Part shown: positions 8,336 through 16,541 of the stretch, one piece after another | How the letters are laid out: each line of letters opens with the position of its first letter | Position numbering within the stretch: the stretch's first letter is position 1 | NCBI GenBank assembly: GCA_902492105.1 | Contig: CABUKD010000019.1 | Span: forward strand, 1 to 36,886 | Direction of reading: 5' to 3' | DNA from: an uncultured Clostridium sp. | GTDB taxonomy: Bacteria > Bacillota > Clostridia > TANB77 > CAG-508 | Length of the DNA stretch: 36,886 nt | Made by a program: the position numbers and the translations under genes | The notes under the pieces: model-generated | Seen by the model: only the letters and a program-made list of their open reading frames with translations | Told to the model about the DNA's origin: nothing | The model's database searches: none

Positions 8336-8878
8336 ATGGCAAATATAGAAGAAAAAGTAGAAAGTTTATTAAAGCCAACTATTGAAAATTTAGGCTATGA
8401 ACTCTATGATGTTATCTATGAAAAAGAAGCACAAGACTACTATTTACGTATTTTTATTGATACACCACAAGGAATTAGTTTAGATGATTGTGAAAAAGTA
8501 AATGCTGCTATTTCCGATATGTTAGACGAAGCAAACTATATAAAAGATGCCTATTTTTTAGAAGTATCTTCACCAGGAATAGAAAGACTTTTAAGAAAAG
8601 ATAAACATTTTCAAGACAGCATAGATAAAAAAGTAGAAATTCATTTATTTAGTCCAGTAAATGCAATGAAACAACTAGAAGGCATATTAAAAAGTTTTGA
8701 TAATGAAAAAATTGTACTAACAATAGAAGAAAATAAAATAGCAAAAAAACAAACTAAAAAAAATAAACAAGCAGAACAAGAAACAGACAAACAAGAAAAA
8801 TCAGAAAAACAAGAACAAACTCTAGAAATACCAAGAAAAAATATTGCAAATATTAAATTAAAATATGAGTGGGAATAA
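8336..8878 (+). CDS. rimP: Ribosome maturation factor RimP
   Basis: RimP helps assemble the 30S subunit in the cytoplasm. The family pattern is clear: LxPTIENLGYELYDVIYEKE at the start, FIDTPQGISLDDCEKVNAAISD, and YFLEVSSPGIERLL at about residues 77-90. The protein has 180 residues against about 150 for most relatives. The excess is a Lys/Gln/Glu-rich insert at about 135-162 within the C-terminal SH3-like domain, after which the IPRKNIANIKL strand resumes. The start has AAGGGAG upstream. It is the first gene of the nusA-infB operon, its usual place, and is 17 bp from nusA. Confidence 0.94.
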   Translation: MANIEEKVESLLKPTIENLGYELYDVIYEKEAQDYYLRIFIDTPQGISLDDCEKVNAAISDMLDEANYIKDAYFLEVSSPGIERLLRKDKHFQDSIDKKVEIHLFSPVNAMKQLEGILKSFDNEKIVLTIEENKIAKKQTKKNKQAEQETDKQEKSEKQEQTLEIPRKNIANIKLKYEWE

Positions 8879-8895
8879 AGGAGGAATTATAAAAA

Positions 8896-10095
8896 ATGAA
8901 GAAAAAAGTAAACTCACCTGCCATTAATAATGAAGAGCTAATTTTAGCTTTGCAGGAGCTAGAAAAAGAAAAAGGAATTAAAAAAGAATGTTTATTAGAA
9001 GCAATTGAAAATGCTTTAATCACTGCTTATAAAAGAAACTTTGATTCCTCAGAAGAAAATGTAAAAGTAACAGTAGATTCTAAAACAGGGGAAGTTCATG
9101 TTTACGCTATTAAAGATGTAGTAGAAACAGTAGAACATCCAGATACCCAAATTCTACTTGCAGATGCACAAAACATCGATAGAAAATTAGCAGTAGGGGA
9201 CAAAGCAGAAATAGAATTAGCTCCAAAGAATTTTGGTAGAATTGCTGCTCAAACAGCAAAACAAGTAATTGTACAAAAAATTAGAGAAGAGTCTAGAAAT
9301 TACCTTTTTGAAGAATTTAACAACAGAAAAGGAGAAATTGTTTCTGGTATTGTGCAAAAAGCAGATGGAAATATGGTGGTTTTGGATTTAGGAAAATTAG
9401 AAGGTGTTATGCCTTTAAAAGAACAAGTGCCTACCGAAAATTACCATGTAAATGATAAAATAAGAGCTTATGTACTAAATGTAGAAAGAGGACTAAAAGG
9501 TGCACCACAAGTTACAGTTTCTAGAGCATGTGCTGACTTTGTAAGAAAACTTTTTGAATTAGAAATTCCAGAAATTTATGAAGGTGTTATTGAAATTAAA
9601 GGTGTTGCAAGAGATGCAGGAAGCAGAAGCAAAGTAGCTGTATATTCACCAAATGAAAACATAGATCCTGTTGGCTCTTGTGTAGGTCAAAAGGGAATTC
9701 GTATTCAAAATATTATTAATGAATTACATGGAGAAAAAATTGATGTAATCGAATGGAATGAGGATCCAGCTATTTTTATTTCAGCTGCATTACTTCCAGC
9801 ACAAGTTATGGCGGTAGATATTCATGCAGACGAAAAATTTGCTCAAGTTATTGTACCAGATGACCAATTATCATTGGCTATTGGAAAATCAGGTCAAAAT
9901 GCTAGATTATCTGCTAAATTAACTGGTAACGGTTGGAAAATAGATATTAAAACTGAATCTCAATTTAGAAAACTAATGCAAGAAGCACAAGAAGAAAATG
10001 GAGAGCAAGAGACAGAAAATGCACAAGAAATATCACAAGAAGATAAAGAAAATACAGATACTAATAATATAAAAACAACAGAAGAAGAAAATTAA
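8896..10095 (+). CDS. nusA: Transcription termination/antitermination factor NusA
   Basis: NusA binds RNA polymerase and nascent RNA and modulates pausing, termination and antitermination. The 399-residue protein has the N-terminal polymerase-binding domain (about 1-130), an S1 domain (about 135-200, GEIVSGIVQKADGNMVVLDL) and two KH domains (about 230-345, with DPVGSCVGQKGIRIQNI and LSLAIGKSGQNARLSAKLTG). The last 50 residues are an acidic Glu/Gln/Asn tail, as in several Firmicutes, without the acidic repeats of Enterobacteria. An AAAGGAGG site precedes the ATG. It is the second gene of the operon. A 120-bp spacer with a possible internal promoter separates it from ylxR. Confidence 0.97.
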   Translation: MKKKVNSPAINNEELILALQELEKEKGIKKECLLEAIENALITAYKRNFDSSEENVKVTVDSKTGEVHVYAIKDVVETVEHPDTQILLADAQNIDRKLAVGDKAEIELAPKNFGRIAAQTAKQVIVQKIREESRNYLFEEFNNRKGEIVSGIVQKADGNMVVLDLGKLEGVMPLKEQVPTENYHVNDKIRAYVLNVERGLKGAPQVTVSRACADFVRKLFELEIPEIYEGVIEIKGVARDAGSRSKVAVYSPNENIDPVGSCVGQKGIRIQNIINELHGEKIDVIEWNEDPAIFISAALLPAQVMAVDIHADEKFAQVIVPDDQLSLAIGKSGQNARLSAKLTGNGWKIDIKTESQFRKLMQEAQEENGEQETENAQEISQEDKENTDTNNIKTTEEEN

Positions 10096-10149
10096 GAAAA
10101 AAATGAAAGTTGTACAATAGATGTAGACAACAAAAAAATAAGAATAAGA

Positions 10150-10178
10150 GTTGTACAACAAATGGAATAATGTATAAA
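10150..10178 (+). promoter_or_regulatory. Possible internal promoter with GTTGTACAAC palindrome
   Basis: TTGTAC (10151-10156) and TATAAA (10173-10178) are 16 bp apart, with TG before the -10. The -35 is embedded in a perfect 10-bp palindrome, GTTGTACAAC (10150-10159). A nine-base copy, GTTGTACAA, occurs 41 bp upstream at 10109-10117. This could be an internal promoter for ylxR-infB with a repressor or activator site. It is inferred from sequence alone. Confidence 0.35.
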
Positions 10179-10215
10179 ATTTGAAAATACATTTAAAATA
10201 AAGGATGTGAACGTT

Positions 10216-10482
10216 TTGAAAAAAATACCGAACCGTACCTGTATAGGATGCAATACACAAAAAACAAAAAAAGAATTAATTCGTATTGTAAAAAATGCAC
10301 AAGGAGAAATTAAAGTCGACAAAACGGGGAAATTACCAGGTAGAGGAGCATATATTTGCAACAATTCAGAATGTTTAGAAAAAGCAGTTCGTTCTAAAAG
10401 ACTAGAAAAATCTTTTGAAATGAAAATAGAAGAAGATATTTATGAGCAATTAAGAAATACAATAGAAAAGCAAGAGGTGTAA
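10216..10482 (+). CDS. ylxR: YlxR/RnpM RNA-binding protein
   Basis: This small basic protein belongs to the YlxR family; in Bacillus subtilis the homologue (RnpM) binds the RNA subunit of RNase P and lowers its activity. The hallmark CIGC near the N-terminus and the GRGAYIC signature after a KLPG turn are both present, and the cysteines are spaced as in relatives. Two starts are possible. GTG at 10207 lies only one base after the GGA of the ribosome binding site, so TTG at 10216 (ten bases away, giving MKKIPNRTCIGC) was preferred. The product is 88 residues. It sits in its conserved place between nusA and ylxQ, with TTG of ylxQ two bases after the stop. Confidence 0.9.
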   Translation: MKKIPNRTCIGCNTQKTKKELIRIVKNAQGEIKVDKTGKLPGRGAYICNNSECLEKAVRSKRLEKSFEMKIEEDIYEQLRNTIEKQEV

Positions 10483-10484
10483 GA

Positions 10485-10808
10485 TTGGTTAATTATCAAA
10501 AAGTATATGGTTTATTGGGGCTTGCCACAAAGGCAGGAAAAATTGTAGCAGGTACAGATGCTTGCTTAGAAGCAATAGAAAAGAAAAGCATTTATATTAT
10601 TCTGCTTGCAAAAGATGCTTCAGAAAGAACCAAAAATTTATTTTATGAAAAGGGAAAACAATTTTCTATTATGGTGGTAGATATTTTATCAATGGAAGAA
10701 TTAAGTAAAGCAATTGGAAAACAAAATAAGGTAGTAATTGGTGTAAAAGAAAAAGGATTTGCACAAGCAATTGAAAAAATAATTAATGGGGGTGAAATGA
10801 TTGGGTAA
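10485..10808 (+). CDS. ylxQ: L7Ae-like RNA-binding protein YlxQ
   Basis: The 107-residue product has the L7Ae/L30e/Gadd45 fold pattern: GLLGLATKAGKIVAGTDACLEAI, then IILLAKDASERT, and a C-terminal NKVVIGVKEKGFAQAI. Family members bind kink-turn RNA; the role of bacterial YlxQ is not settled. It starts with TTG, preceded by AGAGGTG at good distance, and no ATG alternative exists near the N-terminus. Its last eight bases overlap the infB start (infB TTG at 10801, ylxQ stop at 10806-10808), so the two genes are probably translationally coupled. Confidence 0.9.
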   Translation: MVNYQKVYGLLGLATKAGKIVAGTDACLEAIEKKSIYIILLAKDASERTKNLFYEKGKQFSIMVVDILSMEELSKAIGKQNKVVIGVKEKGFAQAIEKIINGGEMIG

Positions 10809-13800
10809 GATTAAAATACATGAAATTGCAAAAGAATTAGGAGTAAATAGTAAAGAAGTAATTGCAAAAGCAAACGAGTTAGGAATACAAGTAACAAGCC
10901 ATTTAAGTGCAGTAGAAGAAGATGTTGCTAACCAAATAAAAGAAGTTTTTGGAAAACAAGAAAGCAAATCTGAAAATTCTTCTAAAAAAGCAGAAACTCC
11001 AAAAAAAGAGGATAATACAAAAAAACAGGCTAATAATCAAGAAAGCAAAAAGGAAAAAACAGAAAAAGCATCTAAAAAAGAAAATACCCCAGTCATTATT
11101 AGACGTGAGGTTATTGTAACAGACGAAGAAAAGGAAACCAAAAAAGAAGAAAAAGAAACTAGAAAAGATGTTGGTTTTGTAGAAAGAAAGAAAAACCAAG
11201 ATTTTAATATTGTGTATAGAAAACAACCAGTAAAACCAATGACTGTAAATGAATTGTTTGGTATTAAACCTACTACACCTGCCCAAAAAGAAGAAAAGGT
11301 AGAGGTAGTACCAAAAGAAGAACCTAAGGTAGTAGAACCAGTAAAAGAAACTACAAAGCCAGAAGAACCTGTAGTAAAGAAAGAAGAAGTAAAACCTGTA
11401 ACTTCTTCTGAAGCACAGCCACAAAAGGTAACTACTAGTCCAAAAGAAAATACTACTGTACCAACTCCACATCCAGAAAATAGACCATATCAAAATCAAA
11501 ACCGTTACGGTAACCATACAGGAGATAATCGTTTTGGTAATCGCAATGGAGAAAACAATCAAAATCGTTATGGAAATAGACAGAATGATAATAATCAAAA
11601 TCGCTATGGCAATAGACCACAAGGAGAATATAACCAAAATCGATATGGAAATCGTAGAGGAGAGAATCGCTTTAATAATAATCAAAGACCATTTGCTAGA
11701 AACAATAATGGAAGACCATTAGACAGTCGTGGAATTGACCGTAATATTAAAGATATTATGGCTACAGAAATTGTAGAAAAAGAAGATAAAAGAGATATTA
11801 GTACAAGAGCAATCGATAAAGAAAAAGCAAATCGTTATGAAGATAATAAAGCTAAAAAAGGAACGAAAGCTAAAAGAAGTGACCGTTTCCATGAAGAGTT
11901 TAATGAGGGAAAATTAAAAGATTTAAAACAAGTAGATAAACTTTCTCACATGTTTAATGAACAAGATGGAGAAATGCTAGACTACTATGACTTAACCACT
12001 GCTAGAGGCAAAAAGAACAAACGTAAACCTCAAAAGGAAGAAGAAAGAAATAAACAAAAAATCTTTGAATTAAAAGAAATTACAATTCCTGCGACAATTA
12101 CTGTAAAAGATTTAGCAGCTGAAATGAAAAAAACAAGTGGAGAAGTTATTAAAAAATTATTTAACTTAGGAGTTATGGCAACTATTAATAATACTGTAGA
12201 CTTTGATACCGCTTTTTTAGTAGCACAAGAATTTGGCATTACAGCAAATAAAAAAGAAGAATTAAAAGAAGAAGACATCTTATTTGATGAAACAGAAGAT
12301 TCAGCAGATGAATTAGAACCAAGACCACCAGTAGTTGTTGTTATGGGTCACGTAGACCATGGAAAAACTTCACTTTTAGACGCAATTCGTAGTACCCATG
12401 TAATAGAAGGAGAAGCAGGAGGAATTACCCAACATATTGGTGCATATAAAGTAAATATTAATGGAAGAGAAATTACCTTCTTAGATACTCCAGGACATGA
12501 AGCATTTACCGCAATGCGTGCTAGAGGAGCTCAAATTACAGATATTGCTATTTTAATTGTAGCAGCAGATGATGGTGTAATGCCACAAACAGTAGAGGCT
12601 ATTAACCATGCAAAAGCAGCAGATATTCCAATTATTGTAGCAGTAAATAAAATCGATTTACCAGGTGCCAATGTAGAAAAAATTAAGCAAGAATTAATGG
12701 AATATGAACTAGTACCAGAAGAATGGGGAGGAGATACAATTTATGTCCCAATCTCTGCTAAGAAAAAAATTAATATAGATAACTTACTAGAAATGGTATT
12801 ATTAGTAGCAGATATGAAAGAATTAAAAGCAAATCCTCATAAACAGGCAAAAGGTACTGTTATTGAAGCAAGACTAGATAAAGCAAAAGGACCTATCGCT
12901 TCTATGCTTGTACAAAGAGGTACTTTAGACGAAGGAGATACCATTGTAGTTGGTAAATCCATTGGTAGGATTCGTGCTATGAAAAATGACAAAGGTCAAA
13001 GAGTAAAAAAAGCCGGACCATCTACTCCAGTAGAAATTATGGGATTAACAGAAGTTCCAGAAGCAGGTGATACTTTCTATGAAGTAAAAGATGAAAAAAT
13101 GGCAAAACATTTAATAGAAAGAAGAAAACGTCAAGAAAGAGAACAAGCTTTAGCAGAAAATAATAAAGTAACTTTAAGCAATTTATTTGAAAAAATGGAA
13201 AGTGAAAACTTAAAACAATTAAATATTATTGTAAAAGCAGATGTACAAGGAACTGCACAAGCATTAAAGCAATCATTAGAAAAGTTATCTAATGATGAAG
13301 TAAAAGTAAAAGTTATTCATGCCGTAGCAGGAGCTGTTACAGAATCTGACGTACAACTTGCAAAAGCTGGTAAATGCATTATTATTGCATTTAATGTAAG
13401 ACCAGTAAATACAGCAAAAGATATGGCAGAAAAAGAAAATGTAGAAATTAAACAATATTCTGTCATTTATCAAGCAATAGAAGACGTAGAAGCTGCTATG
13501 AAAGGCATGCTTGACCCAGTTTATGAAGAAAAAGTAATAGGTAATGCTATTGTAAGACAAACTTTCAAAGTATCTGGTGTTGGAACAATTGCAGGTGCAT
13601 TTGTAACAGATGGAAAAATCGAAAGAAATGCAGGGGTACGTGTTATTCGTGAAAATGTGGTTATCCATGATGGAAAATTAATTTCTTTAAAACGTTTTAA
13701 AGACGACGTAAAAGAAGTATCTAAAGGCTTTGAATGTGGACTTCAAATTGAAGGCTACAATGATGTAAAAGAAGATGATAATTTAGAATTTTATATTATG

Positions 13801-13818
13801 GAAGAGGTTAAGAGGTAA
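10801..13818 (+). CDS. infB: Translation initiation factor IF-2
   Basis: IF-2 is the GTPase that brings initiator tRNA to the 30S subunit and promotes subunit joining. At 1005 residues it is long. Domains are an IF2-N fold (1-55), a disordered Lys/Glu/Pro region (55-225), an Asn/Arg/Gly-rich segment of NQNRYGNR repeats (about 231-306), a second IF2-N-like domain (about 425-475), the G domain with GHVDHGKT (516-523), DTPGHE and NKID (616-619), then domains II, III and IV for fMet-tRNA binding. It starts with TTG at 10801 after GGGGGTG and overlaps ylxQ. The GTPase half is canonical; the length comes from the N-terminal linker. Confidence 0.97.
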   Translation: MGKIKIHEIAKELGVNSKEVIAKANELGIQVTSHLSAVEEDVANQIKEVFGKQESKSENSSKKAETPKKEDNTKKQANNQESKKEKTEKASKKENTPVIIRREVIVTDEEKETKKEEKETRKDVGFVERKKNQDFNIVYRKQPVKPMTVNELFGIKPTTPAQKEEKVEVVPKEEPKVVEPVKETTKPEEPVVKKEEVKPVTSSEAQPQKVTTSPKENTTVPTPHPENRPYQNQNRYGNHTGDNRFGNRNGENNQNRYGNRQNDNNQNRYGNRPQGEYNQNRYGNRRGENRFNNNQRPFARNNNGRPLDSRGIDRNIKDIMATEIVEKEDKRDISTRAIDKEKANRYEDNKAKKGTKAKRSDRFHEEFNEGKLKDLKQVDKLSHMFNEQDGEMLDYYDLTTARGKKNKRKPQKEEERNKQKIFELKEITIPATITVKDLAAEMKKTSGEVIKKLFNLGVMATINNTVDFDTAFLVAQEFGITANKKEELKEEDILFDETEDSADELEPRPPVVVVMGHVDHGKTSLLDAIRSTHVIEGEAGGITQHIGAYKVNINGREITFLDTPGHEAFTAMRARGAQITDIAILIVAADDGVMPQTVEAINHAKAADIPIIVAVNKIDLPGANVEKIKQELMEYELVPEEWGGDTIYVPISAKKKINIDNLLEMVLLVADMKELKANPHKQAKGTVIEARLDKAKGPIASMLVQRGTLDEGDTIVVGKSIGRIRAMKNDKGQRVKKAGPSTPVEIMGLTEVPEAGDTFYEVKDEKMAKHLIERRKRQEREQALAENNKVTLSNLFEKMESENLKQLNIIVKADVQGTAQALKQSLEKLSNDEVKVKVIHAVAGAVTESDVQLAKAGKCIIIAFNVRPVNTAKDMAEKENVEIKQYSVIYQAIEDVEAAMKGMLDPVYEEKVIGNAIVRQTFKVSGVGTIAGAFVTDGKIERNAGVRVIRENVVIHDGKLISLKRFKDDVKEVSKGFECGLQIEGYNDVKEDDNLEFYIMEEVKR

Positions 13819-13906
13819 CTTGTTGGTCCCTACCTTAACTCGCTACGAAATAATATAATACCAACTTTTACTGTAGATACTGATTAAAGGAAAGGAAGAT
13901 ATGTAA

Positions 13907-14266
13907 ATGCCAAAGAATGAGGCTAGATTAAATCGTGTGAATGAAGAATTAAAAAAAGAAATTAGCCGTGTGTTTACTTTTGAACTTAAAAATTCAAAAG
14001 TAACAGGTCTAATTAGTGTAACCAAGGTTAAAATTACACCTGATTTTAAATATGCCAAAGTTTATGTTAGTATTTTAAATTCTAAAAGTATAGGTAAAAC
14101 AATGGAAGGATTAAAAGAATCTTCTGGCTTTATTCGTAGTCAAATTGCTAAAAATGTTAATTTAAGAATTACACCAGAGCTTATTTTCGAAATAGATGAT
14201 TCTTTAGAATATGGAGCTAGAATAGATAGTATTTTAAAGGATTTGAAAAAGAAAGAAGATTTGTAA
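13907..14266 (+). CDS. rbfA: Ribosome-binding factor A
   Basis: RbfA binds the 30S precursor and helps 16S rRNA 5'-end maturation and cold adaptation. The 119-residue protein fits the family, starting with RLNRVNEELKKEISRVFTFEL and carrying the KH-like core VTKVKITPDFKYAKVYVSI and the C-terminal LRITPELIFEIDDSLEYGARID. AAAGGAAAGGAAG precedes the ATG. The 88-bp gap after infB holds a weak GTTGGT/ACCAAC inverted repeat and an isolated TATAAT but no convincing promoter, so it is probably read with infB. The order infB-rbfA-nrnA-truB is common in Firmicutes. Confidence 0.95.
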   Translation: MPKNEARLNRVNEELKKEISRVFTFELKNSKVTGLISVTKVKITPDFKYAKVYVSILNSKSIGKTMEGLKESSGFIRSQIAKNVNLRITPELIFEIDDSLEYGARIDSILKDLKKKEDL

Positions 14267-14356
14267 TTTGTAAATGAATCATTACGAAATTAATTAAAAT
14301 ACTTGAAAACAAAAGAAAAGTTTAGTAAAATAATAGAAAAAATTAAGGGGTATATT

Positions 14357-15304
14357 ATGACTTTAGATGATATTATAGAAAAAATTAATCAAGCAGAAAC
14401 CATTGTAATTTTAACACATGAAAATCCAGATGGAGATGCAATGGGTAGTAGCTTAGCGATGTATCATGCTTTAAAAGCATATGGTAAAAATCCAGATATT
14501 ATTATTCCAGAACATTCTAAAGTATTTAACTGCTTACCAGGAATAGAAGACTTAAAAACAGAAAGTGATATCGAACACTATGATTTAGCAATATCTTTAG
14601 ACTGTGCTACTGTAAAAATGCTAAATGGATTTGCAAGTTACTTTGAGGATGCAAAAACGAAAATTTGTATAGATCACCATAGTACCAATACTATGTTTGG
14701 AGATTATAACTATGTAAATCCAGATGCGCCAGCCTGTGCACAAATATTATTAGTAGTTTTAGAATATTTTGGCATTGAAATTACTAAAGATATTGGAACT
14801 TGTATTTTAACAGGAATCATTACAGATACAGGTGGATTTAAATATCAGGGAGTAACAGCAGAAACTTTTGAATTTGTAGCATGGCTTTTAAATAAGGGGG
14901 TAAATGTTTCTAAGGTATATAAACAGGTTTTGCAAACAAAGACAAGACCAAATTTTGAACTACATCGTATTGCAAATGATAGAATGGAATTTCTAGAAAA
15001 TGGAAAAATTGCTTATACCTATATTACTAAAAATGATGAAGAAAAAGTCCATGCAGAAAATGGAGATCATGAAGGAATTGTAGAAAATGGAAGAGATGTA
15101 GAAGGAGTAGAAGTATCTATTTTTATACGTCAAACAGAGAAAGGTTGTAAAATTTCTTTACGCTCTAATGACTATGTAAATGTATCTGACGCTTGTGTGG
15201 TATTTGGAGGAGGAGGTCATCCAAGAGCTGCAGGATGTACTATTCAAGGCACATTAGAACAGGCAAAAGAGAAAATTTTAAAAGAAGTTATTAGATTATT
15301 GTAA
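14357..15304 (+). CDS. nrnA: DHH-family phosphoesterase (NrnA-like)
   Basis: The protein is a bifunctional oligoribonuclease and pAp phosphatase by family, degrading short RNAs and 3'-phosphoadenosine 5'-phosphate. It has 315 residues, as expected. The DHH domain shows HENPDGD (21-27), a SLDCA aspartate, DHH (106-108) and GIITDTGGF. The C-terminal DHHA1 domain ends with GGGGHPRAAGC. The ATG at 14357 was chosen because TTAAGGGG lies eight bases before it; a TTG at 14303 would add 18 lysine-rich residues without a good binding site. It follows rbfA by 90 bp and precedes truB across inverted-repeat element B. Confidence 0.93.
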   Translation: MTLDDIIEKINQAETIVILTHENPDGDAMGSSLAMYHALKAYGKNPDIIIPEHSKVFNCLPGIEDLKTESDIEHYDLAISLDCATVKMLNGFASYFEDAKTKICIDHHSTNTMFGDYNYVNPDAPACAQILLVVLEYFGIEITKDIGTCILTGIITDTGGFKYQGVTAETFEFVAWLLNKGVNVSKVYKQVLQTKTRPNFELHRIANDRMEFLENGKIAYTYITKNDEEKVHAENGDHEGIVENGRDVEGVEVSIFIRQTEKGCKISLRSNDYVNVSDACVVFGGGGHPRAAGCTIQGTLEQAKEKILKEVIRLL

Positions 15305-15333
15305 AAAATAAAATCATTTTAATTTGTATAATT

Positions 15334-15464
15334 TTTTCTGAATAATATAATGTTTTTTTCGTTCCATCCTTACTTCCTAACAGACTTTAAATAAAATTTT
15401 ATAAAAGTCTGTAAGTCGCTGGTCCCCACAGCCTCACTGCAAAAACATTATATTATTCAGAAAA
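15334..15464. repeat. Long inverted-repeat intergenic element B
   Basis: The spacer between nrnA and truB is almost entirely one 131-bp element. Its arms, 15334-15357 and 15441-15464, are perfect 24-bp inverted repeats (TTTTCTGAATAATATAATG and complement). The match resumes in TATAATTTT outside a small bulge. Inside are a second stem, CAGACTTT (15381-15388) with AAAGTCTG (15404-15411), and a GC-rich segment with a GCTG/CAGC hairpin. The layout copies element A, yet the arms share no sequence with it. It would fold as one large hairpin in the operon mRNA. Confidence 0.82.
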
Positions 15465-15490
15465 GATAAAATTATAGGAAAGGGTAAAAA

Positions 15491-16378
15491 ATGGACGGTA
15501 TTTTAATAGTCAATAAACCAAAAGAATATACCTCCCATGATATAGTAGCAAAAGTAAAAAAAATAGCTCATGAAAAGGTAGGACATACTGGAACATTGGA
15601 TCCAATGGCAACAGGTGTCCTTCCTTTACTGTTAGGACAAGGAACAAAACTTTCTAAATATTTAATAGACCATGATAAAGTTTATGAAGCTACTATTCAG
15701 CTAGGAGCAAAAACTGATACTGCAGATGGAGAAGGAAAGGTAATAGAGAAAAAGCAAGTAAATCTTCAGAATTTAGAAGTAGAAAATGTACAAAAAGTGT
15801 TAAAATCTATGCAAGGAAAACAAGTACAAACACCGCCTATTTATTCTGCAATTAAAGTAAATGGAAAAAAACTCTATGAATATGCCAGAGAAAATAAAGA
15901 GGTAGAAATTCCTAAAAGAGAAATTGAAATTTATGATATACAATTATTAGAAATAAAAAAACAGGAAGCAACTATCTCTTTTCGTGTGCATTGCTCTAAA
16001 GGTACCTATATTAGAACGTTATGTGAAAATATAGCAGAAAAATTAGAAACAGTAGGACACATGAAAGAACTTACTCGTCTGCAAGTGGGAAATTTTAAAT
16101 TAGAACAAAGTGTAACTATAGAACAAATAGAAGAAAATAAAGATAATCCATTATTTTGGCAAAGTCATGTAATTTCTATACAAAGTTTTTTTGAAGACTT
16201 GCCAGAATTAACTTTAACACAAAAAGAATATGTACTTTTTTTAAATGGAGTAAAATTATTAAGAAGAAGAGAAGATGGGTATTATCAAATATTAACCCAT
16301 ACTGGAAAATGGCTAGGTATAGGTATAGTAGACAATCAGTTTTTAAAAAGAAAACTGATTGTGGAAGAAATGGAATAA
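15491..16378 (+). CDS. truB: tRNA pseudouridine(55) synthase
   Basis: TruB makes pseudouridine 55 in the T-loop of tRNAs. The 295-residue protein begins DGILIVNKPKEYTSHDIV and contains the family motif GHTGTLDPMATGVLP with the catalytic aspartate D37. KVYEATIQLGAKTDTADGEG and CSKGTYIRTLCENI follow. The C-terminal part (about 230-295) is a PUA-like RNA-binding domain. AGGAAAGGG lies before the ATG. It closes the rimP-nusA-infB cluster, but the usual partner ribF is not next to it. A perfect 11-bp inverted repeat, CAATCAGTTTT/AAAACTGATTG (16332-16342/16350-16360), lies within its last codons. Confidence 0.96.
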   Translation: MDGILIVNKPKEYTSHDIVAKVKKIAHEKVGHTGTLDPMATGVLPLLLGQGTKLSKYLIDHDKVYEATIQLGAKTDTADGEGKVIEKKQVNLQNLEVENVQKVLKSMQGKQVQTPPIYSAIKVNGKKLYEYARENKEVEIPKREIEIYDIQLLEIKKQEATISFRVHCSKGTYIRTLCENIAEKLETVGHMKELTRLQVGNFKLEQSVTIEQIEENKDNPLFWQSHVISIQSFFEDLPELTLTQKEYVLFLNGVKLLRRREDGYYQILTHTGKWLGIGIVDNQFLKRKLIVEEME

Positions 16379-16466
16379 TTTTATAGATATTCATCTAGAA
16401 ATTCTTAAAAAGAAAAATTAGATTAAAAAGTGAACCAGAAATTTTGTGAAAAATTGATTTCTACTC

Positions 16467-16495
16467 TTTACATTTATAAAAAACATGGTTATAAT
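16467..16495 (+). promoter_or_regulatory. Promoter of the small membrane protein gene at 16542
   Basis: TTTACA (16467-16472) and a perfect TATAAT (16490-16495) are separated by 17 bp. The start would fall near 16502, about 40 bases before the ATG, so the gene has its own transcript and is not part of the truB operon. Confidence 0.7.
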
Positions 16496-16541
16496 ATAAA
16501 TGTAATTTTTACAAACAGAAAAAGTGAAAGGAGGAAAACAA

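Noticed and set aside
10903..11685. 260-residue minus-strand open frame opposite infB
   Set aside because: It is a shadow of the repetitive, A-rich infB linker; the product is almost only Ile, Phe, Ser and Tyr, with no ribosome binding site.
11490..11690. CRISPR-like or tandem DNA repeat in infB
   Set aside because: Units have differing lengths and synonymous differences, with no constant repeat and spacer; it is a protein-level repeat in a coding region.
13819..13906. Terminator or promoter between infB and rbfA
   Set aside because: GTTGGT and ACCAAC are far apart with no compact stem, and the TATAAT at 13854-13859 lacks a usable -35.
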